64,000 bases of DNA from Aedes albopictus (lineage: Eukaryota > Arthropoda > Insecta > Diptera > Culicidae). This document shows, in pieces, positions 10,673 to 21,980 of the stretch. A program made the position numbers and the translations under genes. Every line of letters starts with the position of its first letter. Positions within the stretch are counted from its first letter, which is position 1. The notes below the pieces were generated by a model. It was not told where the DNA came from. It made no database searches and was given only the letters and a program-made list of their open reading frames with translations. Location of the stretch: contig NC_085138.1 in the NCBI RefSeq assembly GCF_035046485.1, forward strand, positions 270,859,694 through 270,923,693, read 5' to 3'.

Positions 10673-11487
10673 GAGCGGTTCCATATCATTTCAGCAACGA
10701 GTAATTTTCATATATCTTTATTTGGATGAAACCTTGCATACAAGTCTTTGGGGGAGAAAAACGCCGTTTTGCATACTTGGTTCGCCATTTTAAATCTAGC
10801 CTTACTTATGAGAAGGGCCTATGAAAAATGCACATGATATCTTCAAAAAATTGTATCTCGAAAACGGTTTGTCCGATCGGTTTGGTGTCTTCGGCGAAGT
10901 TTTAGACAATTGTTGGTGCTATATGGAGAAAATATGCACGGTAAAAAAAATATGTTTGGTTTTTGTGATTTGAACTAAAATATAGATTTTCCCTCAAAAG
11001 TGACATGTCAATATTTTTTTATTATCCTTATGTTATAGCTGACTGAAAATGCTACCTAGTGCACAGTGGGTTGTTCTGGAGAAAAATAGGTTGCAATGAA
11101 AAAAAAATGTTTTAAAAAATTACGGTTTTCAAAAAAAGCTATTAAGTAAAGTAAAAAAAGTTTGTCGCCCTAATTTTATGAAAGTACATCAAATTTGCAA
11201 GAAAAAAGTACTTCGGTAACATTTTTCTAAGATGCACCGTTTAGAAGATATTACTAATTTAATATTGATTTTTTTGATAACTTAATAAGTTTTAGCCCTT
11301 TTCGGATGTACTCCGTGTTTCTCCAGTTTCAAAAGTATTTTTTTTTTCGGAAAGACTGGAAAATTTTGAGTTAAAATGACACTGACAGCTTAAAGATTTG
11401 AGTGAAATTCACTGCCTTAAAAGTATTTTGAAACAAGTTACAAAATCCCACTATCAAGAACAATGATTTCTTCCAGTGGTTTTTATT

Positions 11488-12299
11488 GCCTTCTGCTGAA
11501 AACGTGCTAATAAGTATTAGATACAGGTAATTATATACCAGTTAGCTGTACTACGTACAGTTGGTGATTGTAAACATGGTCTTTGTTGGAACTAGTCCAC
11601 CATGGCCACGCTGGCCCAGGCTTGTAAACATTCGGCACTTTTCACTGCCTTCGTTTCGTTGTCGCGGTCGGGTGTCAGCTTGCTTTATTTCATTCGAACG
11701 CGACCGCTACCTCTTACACACAACACAAGCGGCAGAACAAAGATCAATAAACAAAAAAGTGGATCAAATCAACGTAGTCTGACACGATGACATTAGTATA
11801 ATTCCAGCTTTTCGCAAGATTTCAGCCAATTTTGATTAAAATTGGTATAATATTAGTATAATATTAGTCACCTTCCATCAAACTAGACGGCTGCCGACTG
11901 ATACCTCAATCAACAACCGCCGCACTCTTTATTCATTCCAGGTATATACAATTTACAATCTTCTTCAATAACAATATACCTACGCCAGCAAATCTACCTC
12001 GCTCCAACTCTCCAAACTCGTACCTGACGATACCTGAGCGTTCAACTCTACCTATCTTCCAGCAGTCTTTACCCAGCATTCTATGATTTATACCCGTGAG
12101 CTGTATAATAATGTCTGGCTCGATTCTGAATTCATCCAGTATCTACTAGGGAAAACCAAACAGTAAATGCAGAAAGGTTGCTAGAAGCATAGTGATTTCA
12201 TAGTAGTTTCAGCTAATAATCCAGTGTTTTTGAACTAGATCCAGTGTTGTTTGATAACATAATAATTGTAAAGGAAAGTGTAACACGTTTTGGTGCAAA
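11488..12299 (+). promoter_or_regulatory. Transposase 5-prime region, unannotated
   Basis: Non-TIR sequence between the left arm and the first splice donor. It holds only short frames (11561-11790). It presumably contains the promoter of the transposase gene, but no clear TATA box or initiator could be assigned. Confidence 0.25.
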
Positions 12300-12300
12300 G

Positions 12301-12386
12301 GTAAGTTTTAAATACACATTTTAATTATATGTGTTGTGATATTTTCGTTCAAAACTAACAATTGGAAAATATTTTCTATGTTACAG
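12301..12386 (+). other. Predicted 5-prime UTR intron of the transposase
   Basis: GCAAAG followed by GTAAGTTTTA at 12301 is a strong donor. A pyrimidine-containing tract ending in TTACAG at 12386 is a good acceptor. The 86-bp length is typical of insect introns, and the first ATG of the transposase lies 8 bp downstream. Confidence 0.55.
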
Positions 12387-12394
12387 ATTACAAA

Positions 12395-14504
12395 ATGAGT
12401 AAAATCAGATGTATTCGTCCATTCAAAGACATTCAGTGTTCGAAAGAGCTGCGATATCTCACGGATGGTATCATCCAAAAACTGAAGTCAATTGGATTTT
12501 CCAAGGTATCCACACTGAACACCAAGGATTTTCGTATTTGTTCGTCTTGCCGTCTACATATTGATTCAAGAGCTCACCTCACCCAAAACGAAGAACAAAG
12601 CGTAGCCGGTGGCTCAAGGATGCCAACTGTTCAGACCATACCTGTTGTACCTGATTCGCAAAGCTATGAAAGTTTGGTCACGATACCATCAGCGTCAACG
12701 CTAAGCACAATTCAATCAAATGAAGACTTCACGATGCCTGTAGACGTCGAAATATTCAACCGAGGAATAGCAGCTATTCGTGTTTCGCCTATAGATTTAG
12801 GTAAGGTTAAAAATGTTCACTATCCTGAAAAAAAGTGCGCTGAAATCGTCGAAGGTGTACGAAGAAATCTTTTTAAATTAGACGCTAAAACAGAAAAAGC
12901 AAACGAGTTTAATGAAGTCATAGAAAATATGAAAATTAAATTTTTAAATTCAGCCACAAGGCAAGAAAAACTATCAATTTTATCATTGTTACCAAAATCA
13001 TGGTCAGTACAAAAAATTGTAGACGAATTTAAAACTAGTAGAAATATGGCATCAGATGCAAGAAAGGAAAAAAATAATGTATTAGATTCATCTCAAGGTT
13101 CAAGCTCTGGAAAAGCTTTGAGTAATGAAACAAAAGAACTGGTTTTGAATTTTTTTGAGGACGATGATATAAGCCGTGCAATGCCAGGCCAAAGAGATTT
13201 TGTTAGCGTAAAGACAGGAAATAAGAGATTAGCTGTTCAGAAAAGATTGTTAATGATGACATTAAGAGAAGCTTTTAATCGCTTTAATGAAGTGTACGTC
13301 AATGTAAAAATAGGGTTTTCATCATTTGCAAGCCTCCGGCCAAGGCAATGTAAACTATTGACTATCACAGGAACACATAATGTTTGCGTTTGCACTACGC
13401 ATGAAAATGTCAATTTAATTCTACATAGCTTAAAAAAAATACAATGTCTTGAATGATCTAAAAACATTAACGAATAGATTACTTTGCGAAAATAAGACAA
13501 CTCATTGCCATCTACGAAGATGTAAAAACTGCCCAGATACCTCAGTTTTAGAAGACAGTTTATTGAAACAACTGGAAGAAAACTTTGTTGAAAAGCTTTC
13601 ATTCGAACAATGGGTTACCACTGACAGATGTGATTTAGAAACTATTGTAAAGCAAACCGATGACTTTGTTACATTTTTCAGCTCAAAATTAGAAAGTTTG
13701 ATTCCGCATGATTTTGTAAAAACCGAACAATCCAATTTTTTGAAAACTACAAAACAAAACTTGCAAGATGGTGAATTTTTGGCTATTTGTGACTTTTCTG
13801 AAAATTACAGCTTCGTTTTGCAGGATGAAGTTCAATCACACCATTGGAACGTGCAACAGGCCACAATCCATCCTTTCGTAATATATTATACTGAAAATAG
13901 GCAAATTAAACATTTTAGCTTCATTATAATTTCAGAAGAACTAAGACATGATTCAGTCGCTGTTAATTTGTTTATTGATAAAATGATGAACTTTTTACAA
14001 ATTGATCAAAATAAAAACATGAAAAAAAATTATTTTATGTCAGATGGTGCTGCTTCACAGTATAAAAACCGAAAAAACTTTTCTAGCCTTTGTAAGTTTA
14101 AGTCAAAGTATGGTATTGACGCTGAATGGCATTTCTTCGCAACATCGCACGGAAAAGGTCCATGCGATGCTATTGGAGGTACGATAAAACGCATGGCTAC
14201 CAGAGCAAGTTTAGCCAAAGAACGCGAACACCCGATAAAGACTGCAAGAGAGTTGTTTAATTGGGCAAACAAACGTAAAGAAGAAGAACTTACAAAGTTG
14301 CCATTTTGTTATTCTACTACAGAAGAATACGAAAATATGTCTTTGCAGCTGAATAATCAATATAATAATGCAAAAACAATTCAAGGAACTCAAAAATTCC
14401 ACTCATTTCTTCCTCTATCAGAAAATACAATAAAGGCAAAGCTTTATTCAAACTGCCCTGACAATGATGCCAAAATATTCGATATTGTTAAGAAAGTTGT
14501 GTAA
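12395..14504 (+). pseudogene. DDE-type transposase, one frameshift
   Basis: I start at the ATG at 12395, just after the predicted intron; the open frame extends further upstream only through intron sequence. The first frame closes at 13456 and the rest continues one frame over to 14504, giving about 700 residues in all. The shift sits in a run of eight A near 13432-13439, so one extra base would explain it; a sequencing or assembly error is possible. The N-terminus has paired cysteines (CIRPF..C, ICSSC), perhaps zinc-binding. The C-terminal half carries a candidate catalytic core: CDFSENYSF, then SDGAASQYKN, then a HGKGPCDAIGG block with flanking W and H residues. I have seen this motif set in arthropod transposase-like proteins; the exact superfamily is uncertain. 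Confidence 0.65.
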
Positions 14505-15507
14505 ACAATAATTTGATAAAAATACAGGAATAAAAATAAACTGATGTACAAAGTATAATGTTATTTTTTATTGCGCACAAATACCACCCCTGAAAAATAA
14601 GCCTTATTCGCTCTTTTGAATCTTGCTAATTGAGGAGCTTGCGATATGCAAGAGTTGAATGCACATTTTCAACACAATACACCAAAAACCACTGGAAGAA
14701 ATCATTGTTCCTGATAGTGGGATTTTGTAACTTGTTTTTCAAAATACTTTTAAGGCAGAGAATTTCACACAAATCTTTAAGCTGTCAGTGTAATTTTAAC
14801 TCAAAATTTTCCAATCTTTCCGAAAAAAATACTTTTGAAACTGGAGAAACACGGAGTACATTCGAAAAGGGCTAAAACTTATTAAGTTATCAAAAAAATC
14901 AATATTAAATTAGTAATATCTTCTAAATGGTGCATATTAGAAAAATGTTACCGAAGTACTTTTTTCTTGCAAATTTGATGTACTTTCATAAAATTAGGGC
15001 GACAAACTTTTTTGACTTTACTTAATAGCTTTTTTTGAAAACCGTAATTTTTTAAAACATTTTTTTTTTTCATTGTAACCTATTTTTCTCCAGAACAACC
15101 CACTGTGCACTAGGTAGCATTTTCAGTCAGCTATAACATAAGGATAATAAAAAAAATATTGACATGTCACTTTTGAGGGAAAAACTATATTTTAGTTCAA
15201 ATCACAAAAACCAAACATATTTTTTTTACCGTGCATATTTTCTCCATATAGCACCCACAATTGTCTAAAACTTCGCCGAAGACACCAAACCGATCGGACA
15301 AACCGTTTTCGAGATACAATTTTTTGAAGATATCATGTGCATTTTTCATAGGCCCTTCTCATAAGTAAGGCTAGATTAAAAATGGCGAACCAAGTATGCA
15401 AAACGGCGTTTTTGTTCCCCAAAAACTTGTATGCAAGGTTCCATGCAAATCAAAAAATACAAAAAATAAAAACTGGAAAAATTTCCCACTTGTTCGTGGA
15501 ATCGCTC

Positions 15508-16499
15508 AATAATCATAATTCAGATGTCAAAATGAAAGAATCGAAATATTAGATGTTTACGGCAAGACGCGGAAAACATCACTTTTTCATAATTTCGGAA
15601 ATCCCTAAAAAGATGCATCAACACCGATGCTCAATATAGATAAATATTTACAAAAAGCCGCCTGTAGCCTGAATTCAAACATTACCGTCGTTGGGGGTGA
15701 GAATGGGTCAGTTCTGTCGAAATTCCAGGTTCCAGATCCGCAAATTGCCACGCAAATCGAAATATACCATGGCCCCAGCGAGGAAAACTCTCAAAACCTC
15801 GCTGGTGGCACCTGGCTTTTTTCGATGCTGCTACGGCTGGCTCCTGCTGGGTCAGCACCCGGATGGGTTGCTCTCCCTTGTTGCTGCCACGGGATTGGCT
15901 CTCCTCTCCGATGAGTCCGATGCGTCGTCTAACACGTTCGTCTTGAGAATGACCAAGTCAGAAATGCACGCTGCTTTTATATATTGCGCGCACACATTGT
16001 GACCAATCAGAAGTGCTTAGCGAAGGGGGAACAATTTCCCCTTCGCACTTTTTTTTTCGCTTTCGCGTGGTCAATCACCGTTGTGCGCTGTTGCAAAGTA
16101 CTACAACCAGCGAGTTATTTTCAAATAGGTGAATGTAATTAACAAACTCGACTACTGAATTTCTTCCGTATATGTGTTTTGCAATAAATATATACGGTAA
16201 TTCTTAATAATAGTTGTTTTTTAATAATTTCTAAAAGAATTTCAACATTTCAATTTCCAAACTCAATTTCATTTTTTTTCTCAATCTGTATTATCTTTAT
16301 TCTACAAGTTCCACATTCATTGCTCAATAACTTTTGCTTCTTTGCATGAAAAAATCTTTTGATCACTGGAATGTGATCTTTGGTAATGCATGCATAAATG
16401 ATGTAAAAAACATTTGGAATTCGTCAATATCCTTTTGAACTACAAGTGTATGAAAATCAACCCATTCTCACCCCTTCAAGAGGGAATCTATGGCTAGAC
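15508..16499. other. Unassigned, with a possible TIR pair and a promoter-like block
   Basis: GGGGTGAGAATGGGT near 15697 and its inverse near 16460 could be the ends of a non-autonomous element (about 15694-16476), but no target duplication is clear. On the minus strand an ATTGGTC box and ATATATAAAAG (around 16010 to 15975) resemble a CCAAT/TATA promoter. The 103-codon frame on the plus strand (15691-16002) has no recognisable domain. Confidence 0.3.
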
Positions 16500-17127
16500 T
16501 GAACGTGAATGTCGCAAACGTAGGCGACAAAAAACCTACAGTGGGAACGGTGCGGAGTCCATCATTGATGTAACCTTCTGAAGCCCGGGTCTAAACCCTG
16601 ATTCGGACTGGAGAGTCAACGATGGATACACGATGGATCGAATCTGGCGATTCGATACAGGATGGAACATGGAAGAAGAGGGCCACAGCTGAAGGTCATC
16701 GGCCGTCATCGGGGATGGCTGACCTCGCGCTTCGATAAGCCGAAATTTGTGGAGCGATTGCTTATGGAGGGTAACATCCACAATCTATCCAGCGATGATC
16801 TAGTCGGAACTCTAAAGCCTGGAACACATAGCGTCCGTTCCGTCGAGGTTTGCGTTTTTTTGAAAGTTTTCCCATGGGAAATGTGCCAAACTACTGTCAC
16901 GCACACGCAAACGTATGCATTGTGTGGGGCACTTAAGCCTTGCATGTGACGCCGTAATTCCATCGCCTTGGAATTACGGCGTCACATGCAAGGCTTAGGC
17001 TACCCACAAATGGACGCAAACCGGTATACAGGTGGTGTCCAGAAATCACAGAACTCCGCGCATCCTGCGTAAGAGCTAGAAGAAGGATGCAAAGAGCTCG
17101 CACCGATGAGGGTAGATTGGAACGAAG
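16500..17127 (+). pseudogene. Decayed R1-type LINE ORF2, 5-prime part
   Basis: Broken translations match the endonuclease and linker of the intact LINE next door. A segment reading like AESIIDV followed by DWRVNDGYT (about 16555-16635) parallels the intact element's ESIIDV and NWRVDDGYT. RARRRMQRAR (about 17068-17100) parallels the linker. Stops and frame changes are frequent, and foreign sequence is present near 16700-17030. It continues at 22708 after the inserted element. Confidence 0.7.
16934..16997. repeat. Perfect 29-bp hairpin
   Basis: The two arms 16934-16962 and 16969-16997 are exact inverse complements separated by TCGCCT. It lies inside the decayed LINE where the coding match is lost, so it may be the relic of a small foldback insertion. 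Confidence 0.85.
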
Positions 17128-17436
17128 CGGCAGCAGGGGCGAAGGGAACGAAGGGAACGGGGCAGCAGGGACGGATGTCCTGGGGCCTGACGCACCCCCC
17201 CGCTTGCGAGTCAGCCGCGTAGTTGCCGGCTAAGAATAGGACTACTAACCCCAATTCAAGGTGTCAAGGGACCCGTGCCGAGGAATGAGTGATCGAGGGG
17301 GTGAAAAAGATGCTCGATCTTTAACGGAGCCTGTGGGGCACCTGGGCACCCCCCACAGTAAGCTGTCCCTTACCGCGTTAATGCAGAGCTCTGGCGTGGT
17401 GGACATTCTTTCTCGTGCGACTCGTGGGAATCAAAT

Positions 17437-19008
17437 ATGAGTAAACAAAATTCGAAAACAAGTGTAACAGGTAGTAGTGGTGCGATCAACCCCTTCGCAA
17501 GAAGCGGGTTGATGCGGTCTCCAACAAGGAGAAGCGAGGAGTCAGGTGCTGGAAGCTGCTTAAGCAGCTCAAGCGTGGGAGCTCCTGTCCACTCCACGGC
17601 AAGCCAGCCGGCGGAGGTTATGGACGGAGCATGGTTGCTGAGGGCCATCAGCCAAGTAGCAGGAAAAGGACGGCCCGCATTGGAGGTAGCTGAGCAGCAG
17701 CTTGGCAAAATTATTGACTTCGCGACAACTAAGTCGAATATAAGTAAGGACCTGAAAACGGCCTTGCTTCGGCTTAGAGCGTCAGTCGATGAGTCCAAGC
17801 AGGAGCACGCGGTCGCGTTGCTGGCTGCGGCAGCGGCGGAACCCGCAAAGGAGAAAGCGTCTAAGCTTACGCAAACGGAGGCCTTCTCTTTCGCGGGTAG
17901 TCCGAAGAGTGTGGAAGCGAATGCTCGTGACAAACGTGACAAGCATTCGCAGAAGCGGGCGAGGCAGCCGTCAGGTGAGGAGCTGTCTGGCGGTGCCCGC
18001 AAGGCCAGGCGTATAATAACCCCGAAAGCCGGTGGTTATGCCGGAAAGTCGGACCCCAGCCAGGGTTCCCGGAAAGCTGGGAAGGGTGGGCCTGAAAAGG
18101 CCGGCCCGTCCCGGAATGATGGGAACAAGGGGTTGCGACCAATGGTGGGCCCTCAGCAGCCACAGAGCAGGGCGATCCAAGGAGAGGACCCTCCTTGGAC
18201 AAAGGTAGAGCGGAAGAGGAAGAAGAAGGTAAATCCGCAGGCAGAAGTGCAGGTCGCCAAGCCAAGGCGTAGGAAGGCAGGTGCCAGGCGCGAAAAAGGT
18301 GACGCTATCGTCATCAAGACCGAACAGTCGAAATACTCGGACGTCTTGAAGGCGATGAGGTGCGACGCCAAGCTTGAGGGTCTTGGAGCCGACGTACGCA
18401 GTATCAGACGTACTCGTACGGGCGAAATGATCCTGGAGCTTAAGCGCGAGAAGGATCACAAGGGCGCCGCCTACAAGAGGCTGGCAGAAGAGGTCCTTGG
18501 TGATGGAGTGGAGGTGAGGGCTCTTACGCATGAGGCGACTCTGAAGGTCAAAGACCTAGACGAGATCACCGAAGCGGAAGAGCTCGTCACGGCACTGCGG
18601 CAACAGTGCGATGTTCAGGTGGCCGCCACAGCCGTCAGGCTGCGGAAGGGGCCAGCAGGGACACAGATAGCTCTGGTTCAGCTACCTGTGGCGGACGTTA
18701 AAAAGTCCGTTAAAGTAGGGCGGATAAAGGTGGGCTGGTGTGTATGTCACCTGACATTTCACGAGCCACCAGAGGTTTGCTTCAGGTGTCTGGAACCACG
18801 ACACAAGTCGTGGGACTGCAAAGGCCCCGACAGGCGCAAACTGTGTAGGCGATGCGGCGCTGAAGGTCATAAGGCCCAAAGATGCACGAGTCCGCCCATC
18901 TGCATGATCTGTACCGGGAAAACCTCGAAAAACAGACATGCGATGGGTGGTCCAGGGTGCCCGGCCTTTAAGAAAGTCGCAGTGAACAACAAATCACAGT
19001 GCAGGTAA
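17437..19008 (+). CDS. R1-clade ORF1 (Gag-like nucleic-acid-binding protein)
   Basis: 523 residues from the ATG at 17437. The N-terminal half is Ser/Ala/Lys-rich and low in complexity. A conserved region of about 300-445 precedes three zinc knuckles: CFRCLEPRHKSWDC (from residue 448), CRRCGAEGHKAQRC (from about 470) and a third CMIC...C motif (from about 489). This layout is standard for R1/I-type ORF1 proteins, which coat the element RNA and carry it to the target in the nucleus. The stop codon lies within the beginning of ORF2, so the two frames overlap by 10 bases. No disabling change is visible. Confidence 0.88.
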   Translation: MSKQNSKTSVTGSSGAINPFARSGLMRSPTRRSEESGAGSCLSSSSVGAPVHSTASQPAEVMDGAWLLRAISQVAGKGRPALEVAEQQLGKIIDFATTKSNISKDLKTALLRLRASVDESKQEHAVALLAAAAAEPAKEKASKLTQTEAFSFAGSPKSVEANARDKRDKHSQKRARQPSGEELSGGARKARRIITPKAGGYAGKSDPSQGSRKAGKGGPEKAGPSRNDGNKGLRPMVGPQQPQSRAIQGEDPPWTKVERKRKKKVNPQAEVQVAKPRRRKAGARREKGDAIVIKTEQSKYSDVLKAMRCDAKLEGLGADVRSIRRTRTGEMILELKREKDHKGAAYKRLAEEVLGDGVEVRALTHEATLKVKDLDEITEAEELVTALRQQCDVQVAATAVRLRKGPAGTQIALVQLPVADVKKSVKVGRIKVGWCVCHLTFHEPPEVCFRCLEPRHKSWDCKGPDRRKLCRRCGAEGHKAQRCTSPPICMICTGKTSKNRHAMGGPGCPAFKKVAVNNKSQCR

Positions 19009-21980
19009 CGCAGCTGAACCTGAACCACTGTGATGCGGCTCAGCAACTGCTTTGTCAGGCGGTTTCTGAGTGGGAGACGGATATCGCCATCATTTCGGAC
19101 CCATACCGAGTACCCGCCGGCAACGGCAACTGGGCCTCGGATGGGACCAGGAAAATGGCGGCGATATGGACGACGGGTAAATACCCCGTGCAGGAGTTAA
19201 TGTCTACTACCTATGAGGGCTTCGTGGTCGCCAAAGTAAACGGGGTCTTCTTCTGTAGCTGTTATGCGCCTCCGCGGTGGCCGATCGAGCAGTTCACGCA
19301 AATGCTGGACCGCTTAACGACCGTGCTAACAGGGCGAAGGCCGGTGGTAATAGCGGGTGACTTTAATGCCTGGGCCGTGGAATGGGGAAGCCGTTTCACG
19401 AACCAGCGGGGTCAGATCCTGCTAGAAACACTGGCCATCTTAGATGTCGACTTGGCTAATGTCGGTACCAAGAGTACCTTTAGTCGAAACGGAGCGGAGT
19501 CAATTATTGACGTGACCTTTTGTAGTCCTGGCCTAACAAGTAGTTCGAACTGGAGAGTAGATGATGGCTACACTCACAGCGACCACCTGGCGGTTCGCTA
19601 CAGTATCGACTACAATAACAGCAGACAGCGGATAGAAGAAGAGGCGGCTAGGCCAAGGCCAAGCCCTCGCAGGTGGAAGACATCATACTTCGACGAAGGG
19701 GTATTTAGGGAGGCGCTCCGCCGTGAGCGAAACTTAATCGGTTTAGACGGCGACGAGCTGGTAGCGGTGCTCTCACGTGCGTGTGATGCGACCATGCCTA
19801 GGCGAGTCCACCCTAGAAATGGGAGGCCACCGGCTTACTGGTGGACCGACGCGATTGCGGACCTGCGCCGCGCCTGCCTACGGGCTAGGCGGCGGATGCA
19901 GCGAGCACGATCAGAGGAAGAGCGAAACGAACGGCGGGTGGTGTTCGCCGCTGCAAAAGCCGCGCTTAAGACCGAGATAAGAGCAAGCAAAAAGGCCTGC
20001 TTTGAGGGTCTCTGTCAGAGTGCCAATACGAACCCGTGGGGTGACGCCTACAGGATCGTTATGGCCAAGTCGAGAGGTGTGATGGCTCCTACAGAGCAAT
20101 CTCCAGAGATGTTGGAGGGGATCATTGGAGGACTTTTTCCGCGTCATGATCCTAGTCCTTGGCCTCCTTTCGTAGGACAGCCGGGGACTGGGGCTGGCGA
20201 TGAGGAGAGGGTCACCGATGTGGAACTTGCGGGGATAGCTAAGTCCCTTAGCGTAGGTAAGGCCCCAGGTCCGGACGGAGTTCCGAACCTGGCCTTAAAA
20301 GTAGCTATTGCAGAGGCTCCCGAGATGTTCAGGTCTGCTATGCAGAAATACCTGGACGAGGGAGTTTTCCCAGAAGCTTGGAAGAGGCAGAGCCTGGTAC
20401 TATTGCCAAAGGCGGGGAAACCACCCGGAGACCCGTCGGCATATAGACCAATATGCTTGATTGACACGGCGGGGAAGGTGCTCGAAAAGATCATCCTCAA
20501 TAGAATGTTGCGGTTCACCGAGGGCGAAAATGGTCTTTCGAGTAACCAGTACGGCTTCCGGAAGGGGAGGTCCACCGTAGACGCTATCTTGTCGGTTACA
20601 AAAACCGCCGAGAAAGCACTCGAGCCTAAGAGGAGGGGAATTCGCTTTTGCGCGGTAGTGACTCTGGATGTAAGGAATGCGTTTAATAGCGCCAGCTGGT
20701 CTGCTATTGCCGATGCGCTCTTGCGTCTGGGGATACCGGAGTACCTGTACAAGATTCTCGGAAGTTACTTTCAGAATCGTGTACTAGTCTACGACACGGA
20801 GGTGGGTCGGAAGTGCTTTCACATAACCTCAGGAGTCCCGCAAGGTTCCATCCTGGGTCCGGTGTTATGGAATGTCATGTACGACGAGGTGTTGAGGTTA
20901 GAGTATCCAGTGGGAGTGGTGATTGTCGGATTTGCCGATGACATTACGCTCGAAGTCTACGGTGAAACGATCGAGGAGGTAAAGTTGACTACCAACCACT
21001 CGATCAAGGTTGTGGAGGCGTGGATGCGGTCCAGGAAACTGGAGCTGGCTCACCACAAGACAGAGGTGACGGTTGTTAACAACCTGAAGTCGGAGCAGCA
21101 GACGGAGATCAGTGTAGGAGACTGTACTATCCTGTCAAAGCGCTCCGTCAAACACTTGGGCGTGATGATCGACGATAAGCTTGCCTTCGGTAGCCACGTC
21201 GATTATGCCTGTAAAAGAGCCTCCACAGCTATTGCGGCACTGTCCCGGATGATGTCCAATAGCTCTGCGGTGTACGCCAGTAAGCGCAAGCTTCTGGCTA
21301 GTGTTGCTACATCCATACTTAGGTATGGCGGCCCGGCGTGGGGCACCGCGCTAAGTACTAAATGCTACCGACGGAAGCTGGAAAGTACTTACAGGCTTAT
21401 GTGCCTGAGGGTTGCGAGCGCGTACCGTACCGTGTCACACGACGCTCTCTGCGTCATTACTGGTATGGTGCCTATCAGCATTCTTATCAGTGAGGACATG
21501 GAGTGCTTCGAAATGCGCGGCACAAGAGGCATACGCAGGACTGTCAGGATGGCCTCTATGGTCAAATGGCAGCGCGCGTGGGACAGTTCCACCAAAGGAA
21601 GGTGGTCCTATAGGTTGATACCGAGGGTAGATAGTTGGATTAATAGGCGCCATGGGGAAGTCACATTCCACCTGACACAGGTCCTTACAGGTCATGGTTG
21701 CTTCCGACAGTATCTACACCGTTTCGGGCATGCGGATTCTCCCGAATGCCCAGTGTGCAATGGTTTAGAGGAAACGCCGGAACACGTTTTGTTCGTGTGC
21801 CCGCGTTTTCGCACAATGCGTGACCGCATGCTTGCCACATGCGGGGAGGACACAACTCCGGACAACTTGGTCCAGAGGATGTGTAGGGATGAGTTTGGCT
21901 GGAACGCCGTTTCAACGGCTATTACCCACATCGTCTGGGAGCTACAGAGGAGGTGGCGCTTGGACTCGGAGAATGGCTAG
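18999..21980 (+). CDS. R1-clade ORF2 (endonuclease and reverse transcriptase)
   Basis: About 993 residues, open throughout. The N-terminal apurinic-type endonuclease shows QLNLNHC, GDFNAW (near residue 120) and HSDHLAV (near 194). This domain nicks target DNA so that the 3-prime end primes reverse transcription. The RT domain includes GKAPGPDGVPN, YRPICLIDTAGK, NQYGFRKGRST, SGVPQGSILGP and the catalytic FADD box near residue 645. A C-terminal CPVCNG...H...C cluster near 917 matches the zinc-finger-like tail of the R1 clade. The frame opens with GTG at 18999 inside the end of ORF1, and the first in-frame ATG is about 50 codons on, so translation probably relies on frameshifting or reinitiation from ORF1. 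Confidence 0.9.
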   Translation: MQVTQLNLNHCDAAQQLLCQAVSEWETDIAIISDPYRVPAGNGNWASDGTRKMAAIWTTGKYPVQELMSTTYEGFVVAKVNGVFFCSCYAPPRWPIEQFTQMLDRLTTVLTGRRPVVIAGDFNAWAVEWGSRFTNQRGQILLETLAILDVDLANVGTKSTFSRNGAESIIDVTFCSPGLTSSSNWRVDDGYTHSDHLAVRYSIDYNNSRQRIEEEAARPRPSPRRWKTSYFDEGVFREALRRERNLIGLDGDELVAVLSRACDATMPRRVHPRNGRPPAYWWTDAIADLRRACLRARRRMQRARSEEERNERRVVFAAAKAALKTEIRASKKACFEGLCQSANTNPWGDAYRIVMAKSRGVMAPTEQSPEMLEGIIGGLFPRHDPSPWPPFVGQPGTGAGDEERVTDVELAGIAKSLSVGKAPGPDGVPNLALKVAIAEAPEMFRSAMQKYLDEGVFPEAWKRQSLVLLPKAGKPPGDPSAYRPICLIDTAGKVLEKIILNRMLRFTEGENGLSSNQYGFRKGRSTVDAILSVTKTAEKALEPKRRGIRFCAVVTLDVRNAFNSASWSAIADALLRLGIPEYLYKILGSYFQNRVLVYDTEVGRKCFHITSGVPQGSILGPVLWNVMYDEVLRLEYPVGVVIVGFADDITLEVYGETIEEVKLTTNHSIKVVEAWMRSRKLELAHHKTEVTVVNNLKSEQQTEISVGDCTILSKRSVKHLGVMIDDKLAFGSHVDYACKRASTAIAALSRMMSNSSAVYASKRKLLASVATSILRYGGPAWGTALSTKCYRRKLESTYRLMCLRVASAYRTVSHDALCVITGMVPISILISEDMECFEMRGTRGIRRTVRMASMVKWQRAWDSSTKGRWSYRLIPRVDSWINRRHGEVTFHLTQVLTGHGCFRQYLHRFGHADSPECPVCNGLEETPEHVLFVCPRFRTMRDRMLATCGEDTTPDNLVQRMCRDEFGWNAVSTAITHIVWELQRRWRLDSENG

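Larger units (their letters stand above)
10673..15507 (+). mobile_element. DNA transposon with terminal inverted repeats over 800 bp (Sola-like?)
   Basis: The ends are long inverted copies: 10673 to about 11487 and about 14687 to 15507, starting GAGCGGTTCCA on the left and GAGCGATTCCA on the right. Shared blocks include GCCGTTTTGCATAC, TCGGCGAAGTTTTAGACAAT and CCTAGTGCACAGTGGGTTGT. A 4-bp duplication AATA flanks it (10669-10672 and 15508-15511). Between the arms lie a candidate promoter region, a 5-prime UTR intron and a transposase gene. A 4-bp duplication fits the Sola superfamily as I know it, but the assignment is an inference. The arms are highly similar, which suggests recent activity or conversion between arms. 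Confidence 0.8.

Noticed and set aside
15691..16002. A 103-codon frame with RKLP and, on the minus strand, a CCAAT/TATA-like promoter, suggesting a histone gene
   Set aside because: Checked against histone H3, H2A, H2B and H4 as I know them; only a few residues agree, in the wrong context, and no histone frame can be assembled.
17370..18531. Minus-strand frames of 132-210 codons opposite the LINE ORF1
   Set aside because: Shadows of a GC-rich coding strand; the plus frame has zinc knuckles and a coherent layout.
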